Notes: generated by a model from the letters alone, not told the origin. Shown: positions 1 through 13,544, numbered from the stretch's first letter. The stretch is DNA of 64,000 nucleotides from Bugula neritina (GCA_964035545.1 OZ037765.1:22018495-22082494); one strand, 5' to 3'. A program made the numbers and translations.

Positions 1-29
1 TTAGAACATTATAGTTTAGTTCTTTACCG

Positions 30-225
30 CACTCCCATGAGTTTATAGTCGATATTCCAGTGAGAATCCCCTGATGAAAAGCTTTTTTAAAGCAGGCAAA
101 GGACTTTCCTAACATGGTACAGGCACAGTTATGACTGAATTCTCTCCCTAACATCATCGCCAGTGTTCGGACTTGAACCTATAATTTCGTGTTTACTAGG
201 CCAGCACTTTGGCCACTATAAAACT
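30..225 (-). mobile_element. tRNA-derived SINE copy 1 (5' part degraded)
   Basis: Read on the minus strand this matches the body of the SINEs at 16954-17170 and 57068-57293. Shared blocks are GGCCTAGTAAACACGA, the GGTTCAAGTCC B-box region, a GATGTTAGG-type block, an AAGTCCTT block, a CATCAGGGG block and the terminal GACTATAAACT. The A-box end is degraded. The tRNA-like sequence at 228-299 abuts it. Confidence 0.7.
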
Positions 226-227
226 TT

Positions 228-299
228 TGCCCCCACTGGGATTCGAACCCGAGACCTCCGGCTTGCAAGCAGGCACGCTAACCATTAGACCACAGGGAC
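228..299 (-). tRNA. tRNA-like sequence, probably a pseudogene or SINE head
   Basis: On the minus strand 72 nt can be laid out as a tRNA. The 7-bp acceptor stem pairs throughout (three G-T pairs), the D loop is AATGGTTA, and the T loop TTCGAAT sits in a T arm with one mismatch. The seven-base anticodon loop TTGCAAG would give anticodon GCA (Cys). The anticodon stem pairs at only three of five positions and the D stem has a mismatch, so a functional tRNA is doubtful. It lies directly upstream (minus-strand sense) of a SINE copy at 30-225, so it may be the head of a composite SINE. Confidence 0.45.
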
Positions 300-300
300 C

Positions 301-990
301 ACTAGGTAAACTCAACACTAGTCCACTAATCCACTGCTGCTTCCATTCTAACACCTTTAATCACAGGAAACTGTTACTTTAAACAATATTAATAACTAGT
401 CCTTCATTCTTGCTCCCCAGCATCATTTTCTCAGATCCATTTGTCTATCTGGTAAATTCTGAATCGCCAACCTATCTAGTGTTACACAATAAGCAAGATA
501 TTCCAATAATAATGTCTTCAGTCAGCCCTCCAACAGTCTAAACCTTGTGTCGTCATCTGGTACTTTGCTATTCCGAGCTTGGACTGTATTGATGAATTAA
601 TTTAAATATGCTCGAGTCATGCATTAATTACAATAATTAGCAAACTGAAGATATTCACTTTCCTTGGCAAGTAATGAGTTGAAATATTTTTGGTTCTGTT
701 AATCTGATGGAATTTTGATTTAGTGATTGTAATTATATACAATATCTGTTAAGTGAACTACTATCCATTTACATTTACATGGCAGTTTAATTAAACTTTT
801 TGAACGCTATATATCAAATATCCATCAATACTCGCTAGCACTTACTAATTATAATATTTGCTTGCAAAAACTATTATGTAATGAATATTGACCTGCTAGT
901 ATAGCTATTTCTTTTGAAATTCAATTTTTCATTTCATAATTTATAAATAAAATTGGGTAAATTCATGGTTCCATGTTTTGTTTTTTTTAG
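301..990. other. no gene recognised (5' flank or intron of NOMO)
   Basis: AT-rich sequence without a convincing exon. It ends in a pyrimidine tract and AG at 989-990 that form the acceptor of the first visible NOMO exon, so it is most simply the upstream NOMO intron. Upstream NOMO exons are expected to the left of the window. Confidence 0.5.
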
Positions 991-3900
991 CTGCTCTGGC
1001 GTTGTTGTTAACCTCAATGGTAAGCCAGTTAGTCAAAGTGTGGTGGTTCGAGCTGAGGGGGTGCAAGGGGAGGATTGTATCAACACCGAAGAGAGTAGTC
1101 AAGCTGAGCCCAGCGGCTATTTCCGTGTTCGAGGACTCAAGGTTGATATGCACATGCAAACTCCTGAACGTGCTATCTATTGTTTTAATAGTTATAATTT
1201 GTTTGTTCATGCTTCTGCAACACTCTCTTGAATAATGTGGACTTCCTTTCCATAGTCATTAGTCGCAGACTAATATGCATCTATAGATGTAATGTGTCAC
1301 CCCAACACATGGATTTAGACTTGGTTCATCAATATCTCAATAAATTCTGCGGCTGGCAAAGCTGTGCTTCTTTATACTAAAACTTGTTTTGTTGAATAAA
1401 AGTTGTCTAATTCCTAAGTATTTTTACCATTTATTATATCTAAATTGACGTTTTTAAATTAAAGCAATTAATATAATATATATTTGCATATTATCATCAT
1501 TATATTATGATTATGCCAAATTAACATTGAATTTGTGGTGCTTTCAGAAGCTACTGCATATGATGACACTATAATAGATAAATTCCTAGTCGATTGTTTC
1601 ATTAAAACCAAGTGATATATGGTTAGAATGTGTCAATGTAAGACTAGTAATATCTACATCTTCTAGGCACTTGGGTGGTTATGTTATGTTTAACTTCATT
1701 CATACCTTGTAAATATCATTAAATGCTTATTTTGTACCAAATTAAATTGCTATTACATTTTAAATTTGGATTATGTTTTATTTGTTTAGGAGTTTCTATT
1801 TGTAGAAAACTTCAAAAATATAACAATACAATGTTTTGCGTAAGATGACTTGCAGTTATTGCTGCCTTACTTCTCTAATAGTATCTAAATAGTAGTGAGT
1901 TGGGACTATAATTATTAATTTGTGTTTGTTTTAGCCTGGTTGCTCGTATAGATTTAGCCTACGCATCTTATCTGTTGAAGAGAAGAGCTCGTACCGCATC
2001 TCCCCTGAAAATTATCTGGTCGAACATGTAAGATTCTCTACTACACCTGGCTTATAAAGAAAAGTGTACCTGTAGACCATTTTCTATAAATTTGCTAACA
2101 AAAAAGCTTTTTAGTAACTTCTGCAACTAACCAGACTACAGCAAGTGCCAACATGTCAGTCCTATTCAAATTAAATATATACATTTGGGTTGCGTATGTG
2201 CTCTTATATAATATGATTTATAAATAGTTATAGCTTATACATAAATTATTTTTATTTTAGTTTAAACTAATGCATTGCATTCAAATTAACTATAAATTTA
2301 TTAATAATAGTGTCAATTTAAAATTGGTGCTATGCGTTGGCCCAGGGTTGGTGATGATAAATAATTTAGCTGTAGCTATCGTTTTTTGGCCTTACTCTCT
2401 GTTTTGGGAGAAAGCATGCAGACTTCCCTGTTGATCAGTGCAATTTCCTCTACACTCACCAGAGTCCATGTTCTGTGCATTTACAGACCAGAAAAGTCAT
2501 TTTTTTCCATGAAGGATTTGTTTTATCAGATGCAAGTTATTCCAGCACCCAGTATAATTTTAGTGCTATTGGCTAACAGTCTTTTTATCTAATACTTAAT
2601 TAGTGTAATAAAAATGCAGTTTTCTTGATAAATGAATGTAAATTAACAATAAAAATTCATAACACAACTTTTAATGGGATACGTGTGGTATTTAATGATG
2701 AATATGCAAATGCATCATAAATTTTCTCCGTTTCCCTTTTCGAAGTATTGTTATTTGGTTATATATCTTAATAGTGTGTGTGGAAACTGGAAATAGAAGC
2801 AAAAAGTTGTAACTGGCTTGTGAGCATCTTAAGCTAATTTCATTCCTCGTGGCAATTAATTAGGACCTGTGCCGTGTTTGTCACAGGTGGATACAGGCCA
2901 ACAAATATGCTGCAACACTGCTAATAGCATATATTACAATGTACTAATAGCATATACTACAGTGTACTAATAGCATATACTACAGTGCGCTAATAGCATG
3001 TACTACAGTGTACTAATAACATATACTACAGTGCACTAATAGCATATACTACAGTGCACTAATAGCATATACTACAGTGCACTAATAGCATATACTACAG
3101 TGCACTAATAGCATATACTACAGTGCACTAATAGCATATACTACAGTGCACTAATAGCATATGCTACAGTGCACTAATAGCATATGCTACAGTGCACTAA
3201 TAGCATATACTACAGTGTACTAATAGCATGTACTACAGTGTACTAATAGCATATCTTCTGTATCAGATGGGGTCTGAAGATGTTGACATTGGGCAGTTCA
3301 CAGTTATAGAAAGCTCAAAGCAAACGGCTGTTAGTGTCTTCATCAACTCACACACTGATTTCCTCTCCACTTTGAAGGTACTATCTGTGATGTCTTCCAA
3401 TACATCACATTTCTATACATGCTAGCTCTATTTAGCACATGTTTCCTCAGTCTATGATGTAAAGCTCTGCAGTTGTAGCAGCAGTGTGTCTTATTATAAG
3501 TTACATTTTCTTGTCCTGTAATATGATGAGATTGATATTAACTTTTCAAACAGCCATATTTATACTAAGTTTTGATTTGATGAATAGCAAGTATCTTTTG
3601 AAAATATTTCTTTTTTGAGTGTTTTAAGATCTTGCCTTGTGCTAAGAGTTGAGGTTTCCCCCACATTGAAATATTTCCGTAGAAAACATGGCTATTTAAA
3701 CGGGTTGTGAAAGAGGCATTAGGATGGGACCTTTTTATACAGTTGTTGTCTTGCTAAGAAAGATTTGTGTATTCAAGAAGAATACTGAATTTGCTAAATT
3801 GTTTGTTCTCCAATTTTATTAAGAAGTGTACGTAGTTGGACGTAAAGACATAATTTATAATTTTCTCAGTTACTTGGAATACAACACTTTTCAAAACTGC

Positions 3901-4750
3901 ATGTTTATAGCATGCAGCATGTGCCATTTTAAAGACTTTTCCGGTTTCTAATAACTTGAAGTAGCCATGTTTTTAGGAAAGATTTCAAAGTAGAAGGGTC
4001 TTTATTCTTGCTGTTATAATCCTTGTTTACATTAAAGCCATTTACCTTAACACCTGGATGTTATCATGTCTGTCTGTACCGCAGGTTGTACTGATGAAAG
4101 ACGGAGCAGCATCTCCTTTACAGAGTGTTTCCGTTGCTTCCAGTAAAGTTATTTTCCTCAATAGTCTCCCCATGGATTCTTCGGTAATACTTTATTTTTA
4201 ATACTGGCAGACCTTCCTACCTAAACCAAGGGTGATCTATTCTATAACTTTTTTCAACTGTATCTTGCTTTAGTTTACAGTGCCAATACTCTTCATTCTT
4301 TTTTACTTAATTATCGCATACCACATCAGTGCCCATGAATATCGGTCATCTATCCTTTCTCTTTTGACTGCAAGAGATGAAGTGAAAGCTGTGAGAGGCC
4401 CTTATTATCTTTCAAGTACTTGGAATTGTTCCATCTATTATAGTTGTTTAATGTTTTATCTTGGTGACTCGTTAATAATATAGATAAAGATCGGCTCAAA
4501 AATGTGTTGCTTTACTATTTATGGGTTATTAAATTATTAAAATATTGGGGTAATATATTTGATATTTGGGTAGCAATAATAGGTGTTAGCTTTGTACATT
4601 GGCTTATATACACACCCCGCACACACCACACGCACACCACACACACACACACCACACTCACACCACATACACACACACCACACACACACCACACACACCC
4701 CACACACACCACACACACACACACACCACACACACACCACACACCCCCCA

Positions 4751-4781
<31 letters not shown>

Positions 4782-7700
4782 CACACCACACACAGCTTTC
4801 CACTACTTCATTATTCTGGTTTTGTGCCAATTCATGTCACACCTATTCATTTTGGATTTGTGTTTGTCACATCTGACAGTTTCATTGAAGTTTTCAATCT
4901 AATGACAAGCAAATAGCATCTTAATGTTACAGAAGTGCTGTAGATTGTTCATTCTGATTATTAATTTTGACTTCACACATCAAACCTGAGTGTATCAAGA
5001 AGTTTATCTCTCTCCTTTGAGATTGTTATCATGTGCACACATTCTCTATTCTGCTGAGTTTCTGTATATAGCCAACAGCTCTTATCTTTCTGATCTCGGC
5101 CTCTAAATCATTGCTCAGCAATATCTGCACTCTGAAACTGTGCATGAAGCAAAGCTCACAATTTTATACTCTTGCATATTATGATAGTGGTAGACTTTAT
5201 AGAAAGTTTGAATTAAAATTATACCTCATTTGGAAATTTAAGTTTGCAGTCTTACTTTTTCCATAACAGTAAACCATGATGCAACTTGCCAGAAAAGTAT
5301 TGTAAAATAAAGTATCAAATAAAGATTGTATTGCCTGCTTTAACTTTTGCATTAACTTTGGATGACTGATTGAAAATTGTATTTGACTTGCAACTGCCTT
5401 GTATTGTTATTGGCAATAGCTGGTTGTAATGGCCAACCTTACTGTGTATTCCATCACTAGATTTATCTGCTAATCTGCGTTTAGATTATCTCTTACTGCA
5501 CTGCGTGGTCACACTTGCAACTCAGACTTTTCTAAGGTAAAGTATATTGTTATTGTTGACCGGCTCTCAATCTGACATCTTATACTAGCTGCAAATCCTG
5601 AAGAAAGAGCACCTAGCACACACTTGTCACGATTTCTCAGATACACAACTTTTTAGGTCTCTCCTTTATACACATGGTAATAACTTGTCCTAGTCAGTCT
5701 ACACACAACTGGTCAACACACGCTTATATGTTATCATGGAAATGCTACGCATGCCGGCAGTTGAACTTTATTAAAATAATTTTGTGCCTTCATTTTACAG
5801 AAATATAAAGTGTATTTGGAGTCTTCCCTCTCGGATTCACTGTACGAGTATAAGCAGAATGAAGCGACATTTACAGCCAACGGTGCTTCTGTGGCCTTAA
5901 CTTTCAATTTCAATCCTGTAGTAAGTAACACCAATGTCACAATTACAATTCGTGGAAGTTAGAAGTTTTTTTGGCCCACCTTTTCATTTTATGTTATTGC
6001 ACTAAATTTTATTTTATTTCAATAAAAAGTGTTTTTCATCGAATATTACGGTAATTATGGCGTAGAAATTTTGTGACATTAGCAACATTATTTCTACATT
6101 TATCTATTACTTTTTTGATCTTTTTGCGATGTCAAAGTTCCCTATTGTCACAGTCAAATAATTTCTCTTTGAAAAATAAATGACACCAGCATTCCTTTCA
6201 TCTTGGGACCCATATGGCTGCAATATCAGGGTTATTGATCTGTAAATTACGGATTTCATGGAATAAAATATTTTTAAAAAATTTATGTTGTTGGTGTCTT
6301 TTTTATTTTTTGTTTTCTAAATAATAATTTGTCTCTACTATTAAAACAAATTTTACCACAGGATTAGTGAATTCAAAGATTTTGCCCAGTTTGAAGTATT
6401 CAGCCTTCAAAAAGATAAACTTGGTGGCCAAATAGTTGAAGAGTATAAACTGGCTGTATATGTCACTTAATCAAGTTAGATTATGAGATTGTGCACTTGC
6501 TTGAATTTAAATGCATGCATTGTGGCCAGTTCCTTCATCAGCTGGGGTCATTGTGTGCATATCAAATTTTAATCATAAAAATATGTTTTAGATGAAGACA
6601 AAGCTAGAATTTGACGTGAAGGAAAGCAGTCTGTTGGGACTAGTTGTTGTTATCTGTACAACTGTTATTGTCATCAATAAGGACAAGGTGATACTTAGCC
6701 TCTAGTAGTTTTATTTTAGAAATTTCATCCTCAGCAGTTTATATTATTATAATATCTATATATTTAGACATTTAAGTTTATGCAACTATCAAGATCACCT
6801 GCATCATCACTTTGCCTTCTCTGTTCTATGTTGTTCCCATTCATATTCAAGACATCTTCACACAGCCAAATGACCTCTTCACTGTCATAGATTAGATTAT
6901 GGAGAGCCCTTTGGTAGACTATCAACACATGACGTTACGGCTCATTGCCTACCAGATTAAAATTGAGTGTTTCGGGCTGTTCACAATTGTTTTATACTTG
7001 AAAAAGGTTTTAAATCTTCAATCTTGACTCGGCTGATGCATTTATTTATGGTGTCATCGGCCAAATTGTAGGAAGCTCATTATTTTTAGATAGTTTCTCT
7101 AAGTTCTTGTAATCACGGGCCAGGAAATGTAAGAGGACTTCTCTCTTTCATCTGTAGTTAAAAGCTGAATGGATTTTTTAGAGTGAAAAACTTCATTCAC
7201 GTGGCATTTCAGTTTTAAGCCCACACTTTTACCAACACATTTTCTTTAACTGCAAATCCTGGACCATAGGTTCTCTATAGGATTTCTCAAGCAACTCTTT
7301 TAAATACATCTTGTAGCATTTTTGGCTGCATCATGTTTCGATTTCATAATGTATTTATGATTTGGTCATCATGAGTGTCATATATACCAATTCTAGCTTA
7401 CCCTAGAGTTGAACTATTATGAGACAGTCCAAAATTGAGTTTTTTTAAAGGAGACCACAAAACATTGGCGCTGTTTTCATCGATAAATTTACCCATTTAA
7501 ATAGGTTTTTTAGTTTAGCTTCAAAATATTTGTAGGGGCAGCTTTAATTACAAATTAATTTGTAGGAAACTTGAATGTCAATGTCTAGTTATTTGGACTA
7601 CAATAATCTACCTACAGGTTGACCAGCACATGAATTTAAACTTGAAATGAGTCACATGGTAGAAAGCCTAGGTGGTCAGCTGTTTACCTACATCAATCAT

Positions 7701-8941
7701 TATCTTTGAAATCTAGGGCCCCATTGGTGTTGAGTTGATGGGTGGCCAGATCCATGACTGTTCAATCTTTTAGCAATGCCACACAAGTAGCTAGAACTAT
7801 GGAGTTCGTAGATACGTGTGGGCTGCATGATATCACCTGCACCAGTCACCTGCCAACCTGAAACTGCATAATATGTATCACAATATAAACCCTCGCTACA
7901 TTGTCTTAATTAGTATTCCTAACAATTCCAATATAGCTAACAATGCAGTTCACTGTTTCACTTCTTGGCTTAAAATTCATGACATCCAGAAGATTTTTTC
8001 GAGGAAAAGTAATGACTGTTATGGTTCAAACCATTGCAACAGTAGAGTATTTGATGAGTTTGCAGTTCTGAGCTATCAGCCACTCATTCAACTGGTATTA
8101 CCAAGATGATTAGAGGCTAAATTATGTGAGATAGAGCTACTCTGCTCAGTCTCTAGTTAAAGTGTAATCTTTCTACAGTCTCCTAGTTGTCTCTTTCTGT
8201 CTCGGCATCATTTCCCATATCTCCCGCATCTCCTTCATTACTCTAATAGCACTCTAAACAATGCTCAATCAACAAATCTAAAAAATGTTTTGAATCAGCT
8301 ACTGTTAACCAACACAGTGTTTTAGGGTTAGTTGCAACTAGAAACTGAAATTTGCAAAAAGCCAAAAAGTCTTAACCATATTTGCTGTTGTCTGCATTCA
8401 ATGTGTCACCATCTAGTATTACAATGAATTACAATTGATGGTCTTTACATAATATATCAAAAGCAAATGCTCGTTGGATGAATGAGTGGAATATTTTCGG
8501 CCCGACAACTGCAGCAGTTAATTACATTTCGCTTTGCCTTCAAAGTGAAGATCTCAGGGCTTTGTTTCAGATCTATTGTACAACTGGGATATAACTCTTC
8601 TACCCAAAGAAATTCTAACCAGCTGGGTGATAAAAATTCACCATTTATCACACAAAGCTTAGTTAATGGGGTTTTCAATTTTACGCTATCATACTATATT
8701 ACCTTTTAAAATGTTGATGTGTACGTTCAAAAATAACAATTGCATAAAATTTTGGCCACTGTGCAAGTGTTGAATCAATTCACATAAATCAGTTGTTAAA
8801 TGATGAGAAATTTAAATGAGAGAGCTGTAGTAATATTTGTAAAAGTGTGTTTATATGTGAACTCTTACAAAACGTTTCTATGATAGTTTAATATTATTCT
8901 TTTTGTTTTAGGTTTTCACTTTATTCAGCAAACAGCACTGA
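991..8941 (+). CDS. NOMO1: NOMO (nodal modulator), C-terminal seven exons, 5' partial
   Basis: Exons: 991-1141, 1935-2027, 3267-3377, 4085-4183, 5801-5920, 6592-6687 and 8912-8941 (stop TGA 8939-8941). All junctions have AG/GT sites and the phases agree, giving about 232 C-terminal residues. The first exon carries the beta-sandwich (carboxypeptidase-regulatory-like) motif SGVVVNLNGKPVSQSVVV followed by GYFRVRGL. Exon 5 ends ALTFNFNPV, matching the end of the last lumenal domain of NOMO. Exon 6 encodes a single membrane helix (LLGLVVVICTTVIVI), followed by a short tail that ends FSKQH. NOMO is an ER type I membrane protein that works with NCLN and TMEM147 at the translocon; animal homologues have about 1200 residues, so most of the protein lies outside the window. 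The tiny last exon is the least certain. AATAAA signals at 9128-9141 fit its 3' end. Confidence 0.85.
2919..3253 (+). repeat. 23-bp minisatellite in a NOMO intron
   Basis: About 14 tandem copies of a 23-bp unit, TGCACTAATAGCATATACTA plus CAG. The central copies are almost identical and the edge copies drift (TGTACTAATAG, GTGCGCTAATAG). The array ends about 14 bp before the acceptor of the exon at 3267, so it fills the region where a branch point would be expected. Confidence 0.95.
4607..4793 (+). repeat. imperfect CA/CACACC microsatellite
   Basis: A run of CA and CACACC units inside a NOMO intron. Long open frames here on both strands (His/Thr-rich and Cys/Val-rich) are products of the low-complexity sequence, not genes. 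Confidence 0.95.
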
Positions 8942-9297
8942 TTCACTCTAGAAATATTAGACAAAGCTGACTTTGGAAAATAAGAGCTCTAACTGAAGTA
9001 TATAATTATATTATTTGTACATTTTCATATGATTTATCTTTATACCTTGTCTACCATCATAATATAAAGATTATTATGTACATTTTTGATGTGTTTAAAA
9101 TGTTGTATTTTATATTCTGTCAACAAAAATAAATAAATAAAGATAAAACAAAGACAACATAACTAACAGCTATAGCTCATAAAAATAATAACTAACAAAT
9201 TAAAAGTAAACAAGTAGATATACAAACAAAATCAACAACACTGTCTCGTTGGTGGAATAATAAAGAAGAATATGTTAATATAAAATAATTATCGTTT
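8942..9297. other. convergent intergenic spacer between NOMO and the ETS gene
   Basis: This 356-bp spacer separates the NOMO stop codon from the stop codon of the minus-strand ETS gene. Overlapping AATAAA hexamers at 9128-9141 on the plus strand are the likely NOMO poly(A) signal. No canonical AATAAA is visible for the ETS transcript on the minus strand here; the 3' UTRs may overlap. Confidence 0.6.
9128..9141 (+). terminator. poly(A) signal cluster for NOMO
   Basis: Three overlapping AATAAA hexamers, 187 bp downstream of the predicted NOMO stop codon. Confidence 0.6.
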
Positions 9298-11719
9298 CTA
9301 AAAAGCCTCCATTACAAGACTTTCCATTATGTCATTGAACATCACATCATTGCTATAAAAACTGTCCGGGCTGCTACTTTCATAGCTGTTCACCGAATGA
9401 GAACGACAGCGACTCTGGGGGATTTGGGTTGAATTGGAATTGTTCTGATTATATATATCATTGTGAGCTGCACTGTATGTTGCACTCGAGTCTGTTGTAA
9501 TAGGTAAAGAGTTGGCACGGGTGGTACACATCTTCGTCTTACCTATAATATTATCTATGTTCTCCATAAGATGATTAAGATTTGGTTTGATGTCTGGTAG
9601 AGATGCTGGGCTAGCACTGGCATGTAAGTCATTCAGAAATGACCCATTCTCTTGGTAGCTGCTGCTAACTGGACTTGGCTGTTGCTGCTGCATGATACCT
9701 GTGTTATATGGTTGTGGTAGTTGCACTGATGCGGCTGCCATTGGGGACTGTGCCATGGGCTGTTCTGCTGGTCTGCACTGAAATCCGAACTGCATTGGCT
9801 GCGGCCACTGCTTTCCATGTGCGCTTATTGAGGTTGGTACTTGGTAACCGTTTGGAGCCTGTTGGTGACACATTTGTGACGAGTCCATGGACATGGACCA
9901 GCTCTGTGGAAGTGGCTGCACATGGTTCCAGTTAAAGCCGTGGTGCTGATGGTACGAGGGACTTGGCGTGACAGGCGAGTAATATGGACTACATTGGCCA
10001 CTGGATGGGCTCGCCTGGTAAACATTCATTTGGGCTTGGTTTCCCTGGGAAGCTGCATTTCTTTGGGCCTGGCTACTACTTGCTGATCTGCGATAGAAAG
10101 GCTGAACTTCATAAGACTTCAAAATTTCTCGAGAGTTGAACTTGTAAGTATACTTTCTCTTTGGAACTTTGCGAAGAATCTTTTTCTCGTAGTAATGTCG
10201 GAGAGATCTAGACAACTTTTCATATGTCATGTTGGTGCGGTTTCTTTTCTCCCCCCACATTTCTGCTAACCTTGTGGGATCTCTAATTCTAAACATTCCT
10301 TTCTGATCTTCCCAGGTTGCTACGTTAGATTTATTTGAGTCTAGCAGAATGTCGAATAAGAACATCCACAGATGGCAATGTGTGGTGTCTACAACATCAA
10401 AAGAAAAACTATTGACAAACAAAAAACCTCATTAGGTTTTTGAAGTATGAAAGATTGGTTTATACAAATTCAAGTAATAGTTGATCAAATAGTATCTTTT
10501 TAAAGATAGCAGCTTATAATATGCAAACTATGTTGAAATAGCATAGTGTTTACCTTTAAGGATTTTCTTCTTGAGTATGTTGAAAGCATCAATTTCAGAC
10601 ATCTTGTCATACGCACTTGTTATTGTCTCCACTAAAACATTAATCATAAACTTAGTTTATTATGCAATATATCAACTTCTGTCACCTATATACATGTACA
10701 TATATAACATAAAGATTAATAAGGAGCGTTTTTGGCGTGGGATCCATTTATTATTCGATTTGTTACAGTATTATGGTCTAACAATTTACATATTGTAGTT
10801 ATCAGCGACATTTATAAACTAGGTACTTATTTTAGTAGTTCCAATACTAGTACAAGAAACTAAACTGTTCATTACTTCTAACATCGTTATTCAACAACAA
10901 GGCCACTGTACTATCTCAATGTCAAAGTCATTTAGGTTCAACTTAAAACTTAAATTTTACTCACCAGTTTTTTGTTCTGTAACGTTTCTAGCTGAAGTGG
11001 GTGCTTTGGCTTGCAGTTGTTCACAAGACAGACGTAACATTTCCAAGCTACTTTTTCCATGTTTGACTACAAATCAAAAACAAAATTCAGTTAACAAAAT
11101 TGGTTTCAAACAAATAAATAAGCTACTCTGCATAAATCTATTCTCACCAAATAAATTTTTGCCAAGTTTGTGTATTTTATCAATTTAAGTCTGAGTAGTA
11201 ATTAGAATTAGTTTGTCTTCATGCCCGCATTGTATTGCAATTTAGCAAATGAGAATTTATTTTCTGTGCGCTGTATATGTCCTTAGGTTTCAACTTGAGT
11301 TGCCTTAAAATCTTATTAATATTTGGCTAAAATATATTAGTTCAGTAAGTTGAAACAATAAGTTGCCTGATTTTACAATAATATATTGTAAATCTTTTTT
11401 ATAATTAGTTTGTCTCAATCTTTGAATTCATGTTATTTTATTTAGCAAGACTAACACCGTGTTTGCATTAAAATGGAGGATGTCATGAATGGTAACATGC
11501 TAAATCAGCTTGAAATAGCTTGAGAATAAATAGTTGTATGTTGCTGCATGCCACTTACAGTGTATAGCATAACAGCCTATGACAAATTTACAAGTTTATG
11601 TATTATAAATTGTTACCTGTAGGGTTTGCCAGCTTGTCGTTGTGATAAAATTGATCCATGATTTGTTTCTGCGAATTCATTTGGTCAACCAAGTGTTCTG
11701 GATAAAGTCCACTGTCCAT
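9298..11719 (-). CDS. ETS-domain transcription factor
   Basis: Exons on the minus strand: 11719-11617, 11066-10965, 10631-10554 and 10388-9298, with phases matching at every junction, giving 457 residues. Start is ATG 11719 (MDSGLYPEHLVDQM). The ETS winged-helix domain covers residues 100-178 and starts HLWMFLFDILLD. Its recognition helix is MTYEKLSRSLRHYYEKKIL, with both DNA-contacting arginines (R155, R158). The domain end RKYTYKF resembles ERF/ETV3 and ERG types. The middle, WEDQKGMFRIRDP then NRTNMTYEK, resembles TEL/Yan (ETV6). The subfamily is therefore uncertain. No SAM/Pointed domain is seen in the 97 residues before the ETS domain. The C-terminal 280 residues are low-complexity Q/S/P-rich sequence, as in transactivation regions. 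The reading frame is open from 10422, but the acceptor at 10389-10390 restores phase with exon 3. Confidence 0.85.
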
Positions 11720-12772
11720 ATTATTTACTAAATTCTATAAAGAAACAAACAGATATATAAGTTTAAAAAGCTGAATTACCACTTGATTTGTGTAAAAAGT
11801 CCTAGCTTGTATGTTCTAATTACAACATTATAAACATTTTTGGTGATAAACACATAAAACCTATTAGAGCAAGAGATATGTTTATTGTTGAGTATTTAAC
11901 CCAAAGAATATAATAAATGTTTTACTTTAATTTTGAACAGTCAGTTTCATTCATTAACTTATATATTTTGTTTATTTATACATAGTCCATTTTCTTACAA
12001 CAATATTTTTTTTCAAACTGTTAGAATAGCCCACCAATGATGTTATAGTAGAACATTTTACAAAGCATACCTTTTTAGAGAAGTTGAGATTCACCGATAC
12101 TAGAATAAGTATATGTAATAGTCCGTTGGTAGGTAACCTTTGGTAAGGCTAAACCCCTGTACGTTTAGTAGTTATTCTAATATATCGTCAAATGAACTTC
12201 TGCTAACATTCATTTTGTATTTATATATTCTGTTATTACCGCATCTGCCACACCCATCGTCATTGGTAGAGATGGTAGAGACTCTGTTTGGTTGTGCAAC
12301 AGTGCAAAAAGTCACCCAATTGGTTAAAAAAAATCCAATTTCTCGGTATATCAATTCTATGGCAATTGAATACCAGCTACCATCAATCATAATACGTATT
12401 TATAATAATCTCATGTCAACTGTCCATTTACATGTGTTATTGTTCTGAATCAATAACTATAACAAAAATGATACGACTATTTTTTGTTTCAAACTTACGT
12501 TGTTGAATTTGTGGTAATGATTTATAGGCTAAGTCTTTCGTTTTTGTAACCAGATTTAGTGAAGTTATTGCCGGTCAGTAAAAGCAGAATTTTTGGAAAA
12601 TCAGCTACACATTAGTTTCTTTGCATAGCTGTTGATAGCTGAGAATGTATTTATTTTGTTCATGATGTAGTTTTAGTGGATGATGTGACAAATTAATGTG
12701 CATAAAACAACATGACATGATAAAAAATCTGCCCACATTTGTTGACAGAAGGCTTAAAACTTCAGGATATTG

Positions 12773-12879
<107 letters not shown>

Positions 12880-13353
12880 AGTCTTGGAGAATGTTAGACA
12901 TTCATATGAAATTTCTGCTAGCAGCAGCAACAAATATAAACTAGCATTACTCTATTGATTGCCCTATCTTTATGCTTTGTTTCAATAATTCGCCAAGTTT
13001 GTCTGCATGGCATAGAGATGTGTGATTTGTAGCTTTTTAAAGTTATTTTATTTGTGAATTAACATCAGTATTAAAGACATCATAACTGATACAGAGTTTT
13101 CCATAAGTGCAAACTATATGTAGCTGTTAACATTAATATTTATTTTCTGTCCATAATAGAAAATATATTATGTTAGTAGATTATTATACTAATATTATTA
13201 AAAATACAAGTATAGTATAATATGCTTATTAATTTTCAAATTTACTAGCAGTGGTTCTATTGTCAAAAGAAAAAAAATAAAATCTGAATTGTCTATTAGC
13301 AAAGCACACTATATTATATAGCATAACATATGTTGTTGGTGCAAATAAACTTT

Positions 13354-13359
13354 TTTATT
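13354..13359 (-). terminator. poly(A) signal for the P450
   Basis: AATAAA on the minus strand, 186 bp downstream of the P450 stop codon. Confidence 0.55.
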
Positions 13360-13544
13360 AAACAGCAATAAAATTATAATAGCCGAGTGTTAAAACTTGC
13401 AGTTTGAGAATTAAATTTATAATACTGTTCTCAAAGCTACAAATAAGCAAGTAACCTATATTACAAAGTAAATATGCATAAGTACAAGCAATGCCAAGTA
13501 AAAATAAAATGCGATTGTAATAGGGAAAAAATAAATATTCGATT

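Noticed and set aside
2919-3253. Regular short repeats that could suggest a CRISPR array
   Set aside because: The repeats are head-to-tail without unique spacers, and the context is a eukaryotic intron; it is a minisatellite.
4504-4916. Overlapping open frames with His/Thr or Cys/Val repeats
   Set aside because: They only translate the CA microsatellite and lie in a NOMO intron.
7873-8709. Small open frames in the last NOMO intron
   Set aside because: They are short, unlike any known family, and have no matching splice phases.
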